Notes: a model not told the origin generated them from the sequence alone. A DNA stretch of 64,000 bases from Arcobacter sp. F155 (GCF_004116455.1 NZ_PDJU01000012.1:1-64000); one strand, 5' to 3'. Shown: positions 1 through 10,379, numbered from the stretch's first letter. Made by a program: numbers and translations.

Positions 1-173
1 TAAAAAATGCAACAAAAACAGGAGGATACTACTGGGTGTTTGCAACAGTATATCCATTTGAGAGTTGTGATGGAACAAAAGGGTTTTTATCTTGTAGAAG
101 AAAACCATCAAGAGAAGAAATAGCTGATGCTGAAGCTTTATATGCTCAGTGGAATAAAGAAGAAGGAAGGTAA
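1..173 (+). CDS. PAS domain protein, C-terminal part only (CetB/Aer-like)
   Basis: The reading frame is open from base 3 to a TAA at 171-173; the start lies outside the window. The visible 56 residues contain a lysine-rich strand followed by GGYYWVFATVYP and later FLSCRRKPSREEI. This is the typical end of the short single-PAS proteins that sense redox or energy state in Campylobacterota (CetB/Aer type), in which the tail carries the RRKPS motif. It stops 5 nt before cheW, and its last codons supply the AGGAAGG ribosome site for cheW, so the two are probably co-transcribed. The ligand and partner cannot be judged from this fragment. Confidence 0.7.
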   Translation, partial: KNATKTGGYYWVFATVYPFESCDGTKGFLSCRRKPSREEIADAEALYAQWNKEEGR

Positions 174-178
174 TAAAA

Positions 179-679
179 ATGGAAAATAATACAACAAACA
201 ACACAAATAACAACGAAGAAGAAATTGTAAATTATGCAAATACAAGTGAGTATATGACATTTGAATTAGGAAAAATGAAGTATGCAATTGAACTGCCAAA
301 AATAAGAGAGATTTTAACTTACCCTGAGTTAATTACAACACTACCAAATACAAAAACTTGGGTAAAAGGTTTAATCAACTTAAGAGGTGAAGTTGTACCA
401 ATTTTAGATATTAGAATTAAGTTTAAAACTGGTGAAGCAATTTACAATGATAGTACAGCTGTAATTGCAGTAATTACTGAAGATAAAAGAATGATTGGAC
501 TAGTTGTTGATAAAGTTGATGATGTACAAAGAATTGATATCTCATCTTTAGCTCCTGTTTCTGATATGGGTTCTGCAATCCCTTCAAAATACTTAAAAGG
601 TTTTGTAAGACTAGAAAATAATCAAATGTTAGTAATTATGGATGTTGAATCAGTAGTTGACAAAGAAGAACTAAAATAA
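179..679 (+). CDS. cheW: CheW-family chemotaxis coupling protein
   Basis: A 166-residue protein with a Thr/Asn-rich 20-residue head and then a single CheW domain: FELGKMKYAIELPKIREIL, the hallmark WVKGLINLRGEVVPILDIR around residues 60-80, and a terminal strand ending in LVIMDVE. CheW links chemoreceptors to the CheA kinase in the membrane-associated signalling arrays. A good AGGAAGG site lies 7-13 nt before the ATG. It sits between a PAS protein and a free receiver, which fits an energy-taxis or chemotaxis operon. No receiver domain is fused to it, so it is CheW rather than CheV. Other CheW paralogues may exist elsewhere. Confidence 0.93.
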   Translation: MENNTTNNTNNNEEEIVNYANTSEYMTFELGKMKYAIELPKIREILTYPELITTLPNTKTWVKGLINLRGEVVPILDIRIKFKTGEAIYNDSTAVIAVITEDKRMIGLVVDKVDDVQRIDISSLAPVSDMGSAIPSKYLKGFVRLENNQMLVIMDVESVVDKEELK

Positions 680-690
680 CAAGGCTTTAA

Positions 691-1083
691 ATGCAAGAAA
701 AAATTGAAAAACTTAGGGCGATGAAGCTTCTTTTTGTAGAAGATGAAGATGATTTAATCGAGATTATATCTGATACTTTAGATAAACTAGATACAAATTA
801 TCTTACTGCAAAAAATGGTGAAGAAGCGCTTGAATTAGTAGAAAAGAACCCTGATTTATCAATGATTATAACAGATATTAATATGCCAGTTATGAATGGT
901 CTTGAAATGATTGAAGAGTTAAAACAAAAAGATATAAATCTTCCAATCATAGTAATGTCAGCACATACTGAATTAGAGTACATAAACAAAGCAAAAGAGC
1001 TTGGAGTAAATGATTATTTATTAAAGCCTTTTGATTTTATTAAGTTTATTAATTTAATTGTATCTTTGGATAGAAGTAACTAA
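691..1083 (+). CDS. single-domain response regulator (CheY-like)
   Basis: A stand-alone receiver of 130 residues. The acidic pocket is E17-D18, the phospho-acceptor is D62 in IITDINMP, the conserved Ser is in VMSAHTE, and the Lys is in LLKPFD. With no output domain it acts through protein contacts, as CheY or a phosphate sink does. It follows cheW by 11 nt and ends 1 nt before the next gene, which begins with a related receiver. The target (flagellar switch or another regulator) cannot be decided. An antisense frame at 798-989 is a shadow. Confidence 0.88.
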   Translation: MQEKIEKLRAMKLLFVEDEDDLIEIISDTLDKLDTNYLTAKNGEEALELVEKNPDLSMIITDINMPVMNGLEMIEELKQKDINLPIIVMSAHTELEYINKAKELGVNDYLLKPFDFIKFINLIVSLDRSN

Positions 1084-1084
1084 T

Positions 1085-2461
1085 ATGCCTAGTGTTGATA
1101 AGAACCTTTTAAAAAGACTCACTATTCTATACGTAGAAGATGATGAAAGTGTTAGAAGTGAGATAGTATCACTTTTATCAAACTTCTTTCAAAATGTTTT
1201 TTCTGCTAAAGATGGTAAAGAAGGTTTAGAACTTTATGAGCAAAGAAAAGATGATATTGATGTAATCATTGCCGATATTAATATGCCAAATCTAAGTGGA
1301 ATAGAGATGGTAAAAAAAATAAGAGAAACAGATAAGGATATCTCTATTCTTTTTGCAACTGCATATTCTGATAATGAGTTTTTAAGTGAAGCCATAAAAT
1401 TAAAAGTTTTTGAGTATATAACAAAACCAATTGATATAAGAAAATTAATGACTGTTCTTAATGAACTTGCATTAATGAAATATCAAGATTTTTTAATAGC
1501 TCAACAAACTAAAGAGCTTAAAAAATATAAAGATATCATGTACAATAATAATATTGTCATAAGAACAGATAGTGACTTTAAAATAAAGCATGTAAATGAA
1601 CTATTTTGTGAGATTACAGGTTTTGATAAAGATGAATTAGTTGGTAAAGATATTGATACAATAAGACATCCAGAAACTGATAAAAAAATCTATGAAAAAA
1701 TCAAAAAAGTAGTTCCTGTTGACAAGCAGTTTGAAGATAGAATAAAAAATCTTAAAAAAGATGGAACATACTATATTTCAAATACTTCTGTTGTAGCTGT
1801 ACTAAATGACGCTGGTGAGTTTATTGGTTCATTAATGATTCAAAAAGATGAAACTCAAGAGGCAATAAAAAGAAGAGAAGTACAAAGTCACTTGATTAAA
1901 GATAAGGGTGAAATCTTTATAAAAGGTAAAGAAGCTAGTGCTGAGTTACAACATGAGATTAATAAACTAATCTATGAGATTGAAAACCTTAAAAAAGAGG
2001 TTAAAGCTGCAAAAGCAGATAAAGACCAATATGTTTATACTGTAGAGAAATATAGAGTAGAAAACAAAAAGCTAAAGCAAGAGTATAAAAGACTTAGAAA
2101 TGAAGCTAATTCTATAGAAGAGAAGCATAACTTAGTAAAAAAAGTTAATAAAGAAAACTCTGATATGAAGATAGAAAATAAAATGCTTCATACCAAACTT
2201 GAAAATATTGAAAGTGAACATGAAAAAGAGTGTAAACAAATAAAAGTTAACTTTGAAATTGAAATTGATGATTTAGAAGAAGAACTAAGTGCTTTAAGAG
2301 AAAAAGTTGAAAATGTAGAAAATGCAGAAGCAGTTTCTCAAAAACTTTCATACTGGAAAGAAAAGGCAAAAGCTGAAGCTAAAAAGGTTGATAGATTAGA
2401 AAAAGAGCTTTTAAACATAGCTCCAAAAGATGTTTTAGTTAGAATTTTTGGAAGCTCGTAA
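1085..2461 (+). CDS. response regulator with receiver, PAS and long coiled coil
   Basis: A 458-residue protein. The first 120 residues are a receiver (ILYVEDDESV, acceptor Asp in IIADINMP, YITKPID); residues about 155-260 are a PAS domain (FCEITGFDKDELVGKD, then a KKDGTYYISN segment); the remaining 200 residues are a Lys/Glu-rich coiled coil with no catalytic domain. The ATG at 1085 is chosen over an upstream in-frame TTG at 1058, which lies inside the preceding receiver gene. The ATG sits 1 nt after that gene's stop, suggesting coupling. The coiled coil probably serves dimerisation or partner docking. No DNA-binding, GGDEF, EAL or HD-GYP output is present. Confidence 0.82.
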   Translation: MPSVDKNLLKRLTILYVEDDESVRSEIVSLLSNFFQNVFSAKDGKEGLELYEQRKDDIDVIIADINMPNLSGIEMVKKIRETDKDISILFATAYSDNEFLSEAIKLKVFEYITKPIDIRKLMTVLNELALMKYQDFLIAQQTKELKKYKDIMYNNNIVIRTDSDFKIKHVNELFCEITGFDKDELVGKDIDTIRHPETDKKIYEKIKKVVPVDKQFEDRIKNLKKDGTYYISNTSVVAVLNDAGEFIGSLMIQKDETQEAIKRREVQSHLIKDKGEIFIKGKEASAELQHEINKLIYEIENLKKEVKAAKADKDQYVYTVEKYRVENKKLKQEYKRLRNEANSIEEKHNLVKKVNKENSDMKIENKMLHTKLENIESEHEKECKQIKVNFEIEIDDLEEELSALREKVENVENAEAVSQKLSYWKEKAKAEAKKVDRLEKELLNIAPKDVLVRIFGSS

Positions 2462-2474
2462 GCTTCCTAAAAAT

Positions 2475-3005
2475 CTATTTTATTTCAATAGAGATAATTT
2501 TTTGTTCACTTAAAGGTTTATTCCCTTGATATCTTCCTGATGTTGGTACATTCTCTATTTTTTTAACCACATCCATTCCTTCTTTTACATATCCAAAAAT
2601 AGTGTGTCTACCATTTAACCAATAAGTTGGAACAGTAGTAATAAAAAATTGACTTCCATTTGTATTTGGTCCTGCATTAGCCATTGCTAAAACACCAGTT
2701 TTATCAAAAAGAGCTTTTGGTGAGAATTCATCTTTAAATGGTTTTCCCCAAATTGATTCTCCACCTCTTCCTGTTCCTGTTGGGTCTCCCCCTTGAATCA
2801 TAAAGTTTTTAATAACTCTATGGAAGATTGTTCCATTATAGTATCCATCTTTTGAGTGTTTTACAAAGTTTTCAACAGCTTTAGGTGCTAAATCAGCTCT
2901 AAGCTCTACTTTAATATCACCTTGAGAAGTTTTAATTGTAGCAATTGGATTATTTGCTTCTAAAAACAACACAAGTGAAAATAAAAAAAGAAATATCTTT
3001 TTCAT
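2475..3005 (-). CDS. exported peptidyl-prolyl cis-trans isomerase (cyclophilin type)
   Basis: A 176-residue cyclophilin. The N-terminus ([16 protein letters not shown]) is a signal peptide, so the enzyme folds proteins in the periplasm. Family motifs are clear: [19 protein letters not shown] with the catalytic Arg, [19 protein letters not shown], and [12 protein letters not shown] with the substrate-pocket Trp. These match the bacterial PpiA/PpiB family at its usual length. It converges with the response regulator gene (13 nt between stops) and is divergent from the ferredoxin gene. It stands alone on its strand here. Confidence 0.93.
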   Translation of the reverse strand: MKKIFLFLFSLVLFLEANNPIATIKTSQGDIKVELRADLAPKAVENFVKHSKDGYYNGTIFHRVIKNFMIQGGDPTGTGRGGESIWGKPFKDEFSPKALFDKTGVLAMANAGPNTNGSQFFITTVPTYWLNGRHTIFGYVKEGMDVVKKIENVPTSGRYQGNKPLSEQKIISIEIK

Positions 3006-3153
3006 TTAACCTTATCCTTTAGTAATTTTATGTGGCAAATAGTATATTCTTTGAAGATTTAAAACATTATTAAAACTTATGCTTTAGATGACTTTAATAA
3101 ATATTTGTTAAAATTCAAGCAAATAATTATAAATAGGTTTAAAAGGATTAAAT

Positions 3154-3513
3154 ATGATGCCTCAGATGCCTCAACCAACGTTCTACATATTTAAATGTGA
3201 ACAAAGTGCACCTCCTGGAATGCCTAAGCCTTCATGTGTAAATGAACAAACTCAAGATTTGTTTAATCATCTTGCTCAAACATTAATGCAAAAAGGTGTT
3301 ATGGGACCAGTTCAAGCAATTAGAACTTCATGTCTAGGTAGATGTCAAATGGGACCAGTAATGATGGTAGAGCCAGGGCACTATATGTATAGTAATCTAT
3401 CTAAGGAAAAACTAGATAAAATAGTAGATGAACATATTATAGGTGGTAATCCTGTAGCGGAATATTTAATCCCAGAACAGTTCTGGGGAGAACCTATAAA
3501 TTTAGCTCAATAG
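3154..3513 (+). CDS. thioredoxin-like [2Fe-2S] ferredoxin
   Basis: A 119-residue soluble protein with the four-cysteine pattern of thioredoxin-fold ferredoxins: C15, C28, C60 and C64 (Cx12C, then Cx3C in CLGRC). These bind one [2Fe-2S] cluster, as in the NuoE C-terminal domain and the free 2Fe-2S ferredoxins. The head is Met/Pro/Gln rich. A strong AAAAGGA site precedes the ATG. It leads a run with panD, ybaB and ispA at short spacing, so it is probably co-transcribed with them, although no functional tie is evident. The redox partner is unknown. Confidence 0.8.
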   Translation: MMPQMPQPTFYIFKCEQSAPPGMPKPSCVNEQTQDLFNHLAQTLMQKGVMGPVQAIRTSCLGRCQMGPVMMVEPGHYMYSNLSKEKLDKIVDEHIIGGNPVAEYLIPEQFWGEPINLAQ

Positions 3514-3533
3514 AGTAAAAGGGAAAAGACAAA

Positions 3534-3917
3534 ATGACATTTGATATGCTGTATAGTAAAATACATAGGGCAACTGTTACAGATGCAAATCTTAACTATG
3601 TTGGGTCAATTACAATTGATGAAGATTTAATGAAAGCTTCAAAGCTTAGAGTAGGTCAAAAAGTAGAAATTGTAAATGTAAACAATGGTGAAAGATTTGC
3701 TACATATGTTATTAAAGGGAAAGCTGGAAGTAAAGATATGTGCTTAAATGGTGCAGCAGCTAGAAAAGTAGAAATTGGTGACAAAATTATAGTAATCTCT
3801 TATGCTTCATATTCTGAAGAAGAGTTAGAAAACTATAAGCCAACAGTAGTAATTGTTGATGATGAAAATAATATTGACACAGTTACAAATGAATTAGTAG
3901 GAAGTGACCATGTTTGA
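3534..3917 (+). CDS. panD: aspartate 1-decarboxylase proenzyme
   Basis: PanD converts aspartate to beta-alanine for pantothenate and coenzyme A synthesis. The 127-residue sequence begins [21 protein letters not shown] and has the self-cleavage site Y22-V-G24-S25; Ser25 becomes the pyruvoyl group. K9 and the later NGAAAR segment (substrate pocket) are also present. Length is normal for the family. The gene begins 20 nt after the ferredoxin gene and overlaps ybaB by 8 nt. No panB or panC lies in the window. Confidence 0.96.
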   Translation: MTFDMLYSKIHRATVTDANLNYVGSITIDEDLMKASKLRVGQKVEIVNVNNGERFATYVIKGKAGSKDMCLNGAAARKVEIGDKIIVISYASYSEEELENYKPTVVIVDDENNIDTVTNELVGSDHV

Positions 3918-4233
3918 TGGAATGGATTTAAGTAAAATCAACTTAAATGATGTAATGGGGCAAGTTCAAGAAATGGCTGATAAAGCTAAAGAAGATAATG
4001 CCAATAAAATCTTTACTGCTAAAGCTGGTGGTGGTATGGTTGAAATCTCAATCAATGGAAACTCAGAAGTAATTGATTTACAAATTGATGATTCACTACT
4101 AGATGATAAAGACTCTTTACAAATTCTTTTAATCTCTTGTATGAATGATGTAATAAAACAAAGCGATGAAAATAAAAAAGCAATGGCAATGAATATGATG
4201 GGTGGATTTGGTTCTTTTGGACAAAAATCTTAG
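3910..4233 (+). CDS. YbaB/EbfC nucleoid-associated protein
   Basis: A small (107-residue) YbaB/EbfC-family protein, which in other bacteria binds DNA as a dimer and is often found beside recR or dnaX. Visible features are a Met/Lys/Gln-rich helix ([14 protein letters not shown]), the Gly-rich [12 protein letters not shown] hairpin, and a C-terminal helix of Lys, Asp and Met. The ATG at 3910 is preferred to a GTG at 3904 because TAGGAAG at 3898-3904 gives a normal spacing only to the ATG. It overlaps the panD stop by 8 nt and ends 2 nt before ispA, so all three are translationally linked. Confidence 0.85.
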   Translation: MFDGMDLSKINLNDVMGQVQEMADKAKEDNANKIFTAKAGGGMVEISINGNSEVIDLQIDDSLLDDKDSLQILLISCMNDVIKQSDENKKAMAMNMMGGFGSFGQKS

Positions 4234-4235
4234 AT

Positions 4236-5099
4236 ATGAATAAACTATTAGAAACTTTTGAAAATCACCTTTTAGAAAACCTTCCAAAATCTAAAACTTT
4301 TCATCCCCACTTTGAAGAAGCATTGGCAAATATGCTTCAAGCTGGGGGTAAAAGATTTAGACCAATGTTACTTCTTAGTGTAGTTAACTCAAAAAAATCT
4401 TTACTTATTCCAAATTCACTTGATGTTGCTCTAGGTTTAGAGATGCTTCATACTTACTCTTTAATCCATGATGATTTACCAGCAATGGATGATGCAGATT
4501 TAAGAAGAGGTTTTGAAACTTTACATAAAAAGTATGGAGAAGTAACTGCAATCTTAGTTGGAGATGCTTTAAATACAGAAAGTTTTAATAAAATAGCAAA
4601 TGCACCTTTACACAATGACATAAAAGTTGAGTTAATCAAAACTTTATCTAGTGATGGTGGAATTGATGGAATGATTATTGGGCAAGCAATTGATTGTTTC
4701 TATGAAAACAAAAGATTAGAACTTGATCAGTTAGAGTTTTTGCATACTAATAAAACTGCTAAGCTTATTGCTGGAAGTTTAAAAATGGGTGCTATAATTG
4801 CCGAATATGATTTAGAAACACAAGAAAAATTATATAACTTTGGAATTGATTTAGGATTACTATTTCAAATTCAAGATGATATTATAGATGAAACACAAAC
4901 AGAAGAAGAAGCTGGAAAGACTACACAAAATGATGAGGCAAAAAACTCTTTTGTAAATCTTTTAGGATTAGCAGGTGCAAAAGAGGCAGCAGATAAATTA
5001 GCTAAAAAATGTGAAAATACTTTAAATACTTTTGATACAAATCTAAAAGAAAATTTAGATGAACTACTTACAAAGTACCTTTTTAGGCACAATTCATAA
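4236..5099 (+). CDS. ispA: short-chain polyprenyl diphosphate synthase (farnesyl/geranyl type)
   Basis: A 287-residue trans-prenyltransferase that condenses IPP with DMAPP/GPP to supply C15 precursors for undecaprenyl and quinone synthesis. GGKRFRPMLL binds IPP. The first Asp-rich motif is D79-D-LPAM-D84-D in the bacterial six-residue form with the two-residue insertion, and the second is QIQDDIID near residue 210. This arrangement is the class seen in E. coli IspA. It ends the ferredoxin-panD-ybaB run and is followed by the groESL promoter. Confidence 0.9.
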   Translation: MNKLLETFENHLLENLPKSKTFHPHFEEALANMLQAGGKRFRPMLLLSVVNSKKSLLIPNSLDVALGLEMLHTYSLIHDDLPAMDDADLRRGFETLHKKYGEVTAILVGDALNTESFNKIANAPLHNDIKVELIKTLSSDGGIDGMIIGQAIDCFYENKRLELDQLEFLHTNKTAKLIAGSLKMGAIIAEYDLETQEKLYNFGIDLGLLFQIQDDIIDETQTEEEAGKTTQNDEAKNSFVNLLGLAGAKEAADKLAKKCENTLNTFDTNLKENLDELLTKYLFRHNS

Positions 5100-5126
5100 A
5101 GCTTTAGTCAAATATACTCACACCTC

Positions 5127-5155
5127 TTGACAAATTAGCAAAAATTTTATAAAAT
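5127..5155 (+). promoter_or_regulatory. sigma-70 promoter of groESL
   Basis: TTGACA at 5127-5132, a 17-nt spacer, and TAAAAT at 5150-5155. A clear -35 box is uncommon in Campylobacterota, so this near-consensus promoter is notable. Transcription would begin inside the adjoining CIRCE operator. Confidence 0.7.
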
Positions 5156-5182
5156 TTGGCACTCTAAATTTTTGAGTGCTAA
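5156..5182 (+). promoter_or_regulatory. CIRCE operator (HrcA binding site)
   Basis: The sequence is TTGGCACTC, nine bases, GAGTGCTAA. The CIRCE consensus is TTAGCACTC-N9-GAGTGCTAA; only one base in the left arm differs. It directly follows the -10 box and lies 36 nt before groES, the usual place for HrcA to repress groESL and release it on heat shock. hrcA itself is not in the window. Confidence 0.92.
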
Positions 5183-5217
5183 AATTTTTAAATTAAAAAA
5201 ATTTATAGGAGAATTAA

Positions 5218-7114
<1,897 letters not shown>

Positions 7115-7128
7115 GAAAAGGAATAAAT

Positions 7129-7156
7129 GAAAGCCAATAGTTTGGCTTTCATCCTT
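7129..7156 (+). terminator. groEL terminator
   Basis: The inverted repeat GAAAGCCAA (7129-7137) / TTGGCTTTC (7142-7150) with a 4-nt loop is followed by ATCCTTTT. It lies 15 nt after the groEL stop. Confidence 0.75.
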
Positions 7157-7230
7157 TTCGCAGACTAAGGTGATGTGCTTTAGCACCACCGTGTCCGTAA
7201 GGAAATCTAGTTGAAGTCTATAAATTTCCC
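7157..7230. other. structured intergenic element, unknown
   Basis: Part of a 338-nt gap with no convincing gene. It can fold as a compact three-way junction: AGACT (7162-7166) with AGTCT (7215-7219) closes the element; GGTG/CACC and GTGC/GCAC (7169-7190) form a hairpin with a 2-nt bulge and TTTA loop; TCC-GTAA-GGA (7194-7203) is a small hairpin with a GNRA loop. An alternative stem is GGAAAT (7201-7206) with ATTTCC (7224-7229). It lies between two terminators. It is locally richer in G+C than the surrounding spacer. Strand and function are unknown; it matches no riboswitch consensus I recall. The rest of the gap (7267-7452) is A/T-rich spacer in which I see nothing certain. Confidence 0.35.
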
Positions 7231-7233
7231 CAT

Positions 7234-7266
7234 AAAAAAAGGGAAAAGATTTCAAACCTTTTCCCT
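7234..7266 (-). terminator. terminator for the HD-GYP gene (possibly bidirectional)
   Basis: AGGGAAAAG (7240-7248) pairs with CTTTTCCCT (7258-7266) around a 9-nt loop. Read on the minus strand the stem is followed by seven T residues (7240 down to 7234), the classic intrinsic terminator. It lies 187 nt beyond the HD-GYP stop, which would give a long 3' untranslated region. On the plus strand the stem is followed by CTCTTTCTT, so it may also work in that direction. Confidence 0.7.
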
Positions 7267-7452
7267 CTCTTTCTTATCTTTATAAATAAAACTCATATTT
7301 ATAAAATTCACTCTGTAGTAAATTTTTTAAGTCTTAATTTTAACAATACTAAAATAGAAGATCCTTCGTCATTTGCACCTCCAAGATTGTTTTCTTAATA
7401 ACAATTATGCTCCTAATAAACTTAAAAACAAATAAATTTATAGAGTAGTTTT

Positions 7453-8883
7453 TTATGTATCTTTGAACCTTTTTCTTATTTCAAATATTTCATCAAGACT
7501 ACTAAAGAAGGCATCAATAACTTTAGGACAAAAGTGTTCTCCTGTTTCTTCTTTAAAAAGATTAAATATTTTTTCATCATCCCAAGCCTTTTTATAGACT
7601 CTATCACTTCCTAAGGCATCAAAGACATCTGCAACTGCTGTTATTCTTCCATAGATATGTATCTCTTCACCTTTTAGCCCTTTTGGATAACCTTTTCCAT
7701 TGTACTTTTCATGATGCTCTTTTGAAACAATAGCTGCTGCTTTTAATATTGGTTTATCAGAGTGTTTTAACATATCAAAACCTAATTGGGCATGTGTTTT
7801 CATAACTTCAAACTCTTCAACTGTTAATTTTCCAGGCTTATTTAGTATATTGTCTGGAATTCCAACTTTTCCAATATCATGCATTGGGCTAGCAAGTTTT
7901 AAAAGCTCAGCTTCTTTTTCTGGTAAACCTAATTTTAATGCTAGAATTTTAGAGTATTCAGCAACTCTTTTTACGTGATTTCCTGTCTCTTTACTTCTTG
8001 TTTCAGCGATTTCACCCATTGCATAAACAACTTCTTTTTGTGTACTTATTATCTCTTCGTTAAGATTATTTATTTTGTTTAAGCCTTCATTTATTGATGA
8101 AGACATATTTTTAATAGCATATGAAATTTCACCAAGTTCATCTGGTCTATTTATTACTTTTGTATTTATATAGTTTCCATTTTCTATATTTTTAATATTT
8201 GACATAATTGTTTTAGTATCTTCTTTTAAAACTCTTCCAAAAACTATTGCAAGTACAATTGCTGACATAATCATAAGTAAACCAATATAAACCATTTCAA
8301 GAGTAACATGCATATCAACTACACCATCAAGGTTAAATCTTCTTACTATTAATAATAAAGTTGCAATAGGTGCTATAGTAAATATTAAAAAGGTTTCAAT
8401 AATTCTTTGAGAAATCTTTTCATTAAAAATAGTAAAATTAGAGTTTTTTGAAATCTCTTTATATCTTTTTTCAAACAGTATATACTCTATTTGAGAAAGA
8501 ATGGCTGCTCCAAGTGTGATATAACTAGAAAATATTTTTAAGTGACTTGAAATAGGAAACTCTGGATATAGTGTATCATGTAGTATAAAAGCAGTACATC
8601 CAGCAAGTACCCATGAAATCATACTTAAAAAATAAGCTTGCCTAGGTAGGGAAATGTTTTTTCTTTGATTTCTAAATGAGTAATAAAGAATTTCTCTATA
8701 TATCAAGTGAGCAATAAATATGAAAACTAAGTTTCTAAAAAGTTGCTCAGGTCTTAGGCCATCTATAAATGGGCAAACATTTGTACAGAAAGTTTGTAAA
8801 AAAACAAGTGAAGTCAAAGACATCAAATAAATATAGGTACGTGTTTTTAAGTTTAATAGGTCATAAATAGTAAACTGATTCAT
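7453..8883 (-). CDS. membrane-anchored HD-GYP protein (putative c-di-GMP phosphodiesterase)
   Basis: A 476-residue protein. The first 220 residues contain about six hydrophobic segments forming a membrane sensor region of no named family. A HAMP-like linker follows (residues about 215-265), then a short helix ending GEIAETRSKETGNHVKRVAEY, then a C-terminal HD-GYP domain with H335-D336 in SPMHDIGKVGIPD and GKGYPKG near residue 385. The metal-binding HD, HH and GYP elements are all present, so hydrolysis of cyclic di-GMP is likely. Its HD-GYP half is very close to that of the response regulator at 21421-23253, so the two are paralogues. Confidence 0.85.
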   Translation of the reverse strand: MNQFTIYDLLNLKTRTYIYLMSLTSLVFLQTFCTNVCPFIDGLRPEQLFRNLVFIFIAHLIYREILYYSFRNQRKNISLPRQAYFLSMISWVLAGCTAFILHDTLYPEFPISSHLKIFSSYITLGAAILSQIEYILFEKRYKEISKNSNFTIFNEKISQRIIETFLIFTIAPIATLLLIVRRFNLDGVVDMHVTLEMVYIGLLMIMSAIVLAIVFGRVLKEDTKTIMSNIKNIENGNYINTKVINRPDELGEISYAIKNMSSSINEGLNKINNLNEEIISTQKEVVYAMGEIAETRSKETGNHVKRVAEYSKILALKLGLPEKEAELLKLASPMHDIGKVGIPDNILNKPGKLTVEEFEVMKTHAQLGFDMLKHSDKPILKAAAIVSKEHHEKYNGKGYPKGLKGEEIHIYGRITAVADVFDALGSDRVYKKAWDDEKIFNLFKEETGEHFCPKVIDAFFSSLDEIFEIRKRFKDT

Positions 8884-8939
8884 TCTTCTTCCTTTTAAGC
8901 TTACTATTTTATTACAGTTTTATTTAATTATTGTGTAGA

Positions 8940-9527
8940 CTAAAAGTACTTTTGTAAGTTATCTAAAGATTTTTTGTGTAGGTTTATATATAAAGAGTCA
9001 TTATCTCCAATATATTTATAAAAGATTACATCATTGATTGTAATAGCTAGTTCAAAATCTTTCTTATCAAGAGTTTCAAATTCAAAATGTGTTTCTATAT
9101 ATTTATCTTGATAATTATCAAAAATAGAGTTTTTATATGAGTCCATAATAATATTTTCATTTTTTATCAAAAAGCTATTTCCTTTATTTACTTCAGGGCA
9201 AGTGATATCAATATAAATTTGATTATCCAAATTTGGGCTAAGGGGATATGTTCTACATACAGTTGGTCTATCTTCATAGATGCTACACATATGATTTTGT
9301 TGGTAAAAGCAAAACTCTTTTCCATTTGTTAAAAGTATAACTGGCTTACAAAAACCAAGCTCACCAAAGATAAATAATATAGGAAAGTTTTTATACGTCT
9401 TTTCAAACTCTTCTTTTAAAACTTGAGAATAAATAGTTCCTTTTCTTCCATCACAACAGTTTGCATTACAGTTAGAACATGAATCAAAAGTAAAATTATT
9501 ATTTGAAATAGGAATAAAGCTTTTCAT
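8940..9527 (-). CDS. YkgJ-family cysteine cluster protein
   Basis: A 195-residue protein with the N-terminal CxxCxxxCC cluster (CSNCNANCCDGRKG, residues 17-30) and a second cysteine group (C..YQQNHMC..Y..RPTVCRTYPLSPN). Together these define the YkgJ/CxxCxxCC family (UPF0153), thought to bind zinc or an iron-sulfur cluster. Biochemical function is not established. Family members often have the same Arg-Thr-Tyr-Pro segment. It is 56 nt upstream of the HD-GYP gene on the same strand and divergent from the inositol phosphatase gene. Confidence 0.82.
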   Translation of the reverse strand: MKSFIPISNNNFTFDSCSNCNANCCDGRKGTIYSQVLKEEFEKTYKNFPILFIFGELGFCKPVILLTNGKEFCFYQQNHMCSIYEDRPTVCRTYPLSPNLDNQIYIDITCPEVNKGNSFLIKNENIIMDSYKNSIFDNYQDKYIETHFEFETLDKKDFELAITINDVIFYKYIGDNDSLYINLHKKSLDNLQKYF

Positions 9528-9605
9528 AGAACCTCTTAAAATATATTAATTTTAGTGTAACAAATTTTTGTTAAAATGCCTAAAACTATTTTAATGGAAG
9601 ATAAA

Positions 9606-10379
9606 ATGAAAGAAAAACTAATAGAAATCATAAAAGAAGCAGGAAAGATATTAAAAGATGGATATTCTTCAAATAAAGAAGTGAACTTTAAAGCAAAAAA
9701 AGATTTAGTTACTAAATATGATGTGGCAGTTGAAGAGTTCTTAAAAGAGAAGTTTTCAAAAGAGTTTACTGATTTTAATATTATTGCTGAGGAATCAGAT
9801 AATAAAAATATTGAATTTAAAGATTCAATTATAGTTGACCCAATTGATGGGACTACTAACTTTGTAAATCAAGTACCTCATACTTGTATTTCAGTTGGAG
9901 TATATAAAGATAAAGAGCCATATATTGGAATAGTTTATAACCCAATATTAGATGAACTTTATGAAGCAGAAGTTGGTGAAGGTGCTTTTTTAAATGGTAA
10001 AAAATTAGAAGTTTCAAAAGAGAATGATTTTCAAAAATCTTTATTAGCTACAGGATTTCCATATAGTAATAGTACAAATCAAGATGATTTAAATGATGTA
10101 ATTGAAAAAATAAGAATAATTCTTCCAAGATGTCAAGATATAAGAAGACTTGGAAGTGCGGCAATTGATTTATGCTTTATAGCACGTGGAACTTATGAAG
10201 GTTATTATGAAATGAATCTAAAAGCTTGGGATGTAAGTGCTGGAATTATTATCTTAGAAGAGGCTGGTGGTAAGTTTACTAACCTAAGTGGAGATAAATA
10301 TACTTTATTTGAAGATAAGTATATAGTGGCTTCAAATGGTTTAATCCATGATGAGTTAATAACACTACTTAATCAATAA
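9606..10379 (+). CDS. inositol monophosphatase family protein
   Basis: A 257-residue Mg-dependent phosphatase of the IMPase/SuhB family. Metal and catalytic motifs are AEESD (Glu ligand), DPIDGTTNFV near residue 77, and AWDVSAGIIILEEAGG near residue 208. The substrate could be inositol phosphate, histidinol phosphate or a nucleotide phosphate; the sequence does not decide. The ATG at 9606 is chosen because GGAAG at 9596-9600 is spaced for it, whereas the in-frame ATG at 9576 overlaps a likely -10 box (TTAAAAT). No neighbouring gene suggests a pathway. Confidence 0.88.
   Translation: MKEKLIEIIKEAGKILKDGYSSNKEVNFKAKKDLVTKYDVAVEEFLKEKFSKEFTDFNIIAEESDNKNIEFKDSIIVDPIDGTTNFVNQVPHTCISVGVYKDKEPYIGIVYNPILDELYEAEVGEGAFLNGKKLEVSKENDFQKSLLATGFPYSNSTNQDDLNDVIEKIRIILPRCQDIRRLGSAAIDLCFIARGTYEGYYEMNLKAWDVSAGIIILEEAGGKFTNLSGDKYTLFEDKYIVASNGLIHDELITLLNQ

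Noticed and set aside
1058-1084. Earlier TTG start for the receiver-PAS regulator
   Set aside because: It lies within the preceding receiver gene and adds nine residues not expected in the family; the ATG at 1085 is natural.
7191-7213. GTGTCCGTAAGGAAA resembles the SRP RNA apical hairpin (GGTCCGGAAGGAA)
   Set aside because: The conserved symmetric loop (AGCAG side) that follows in SRP RNA is absent and the outer stem does not fit, so it is not ffs.
7349-7372. Minus-strand 7-codon ORF with GGAGG upstream (MTKDLLF)
   Set aside because: Too short and without context; the A/T-rich spacer makes such matches likely by chance.
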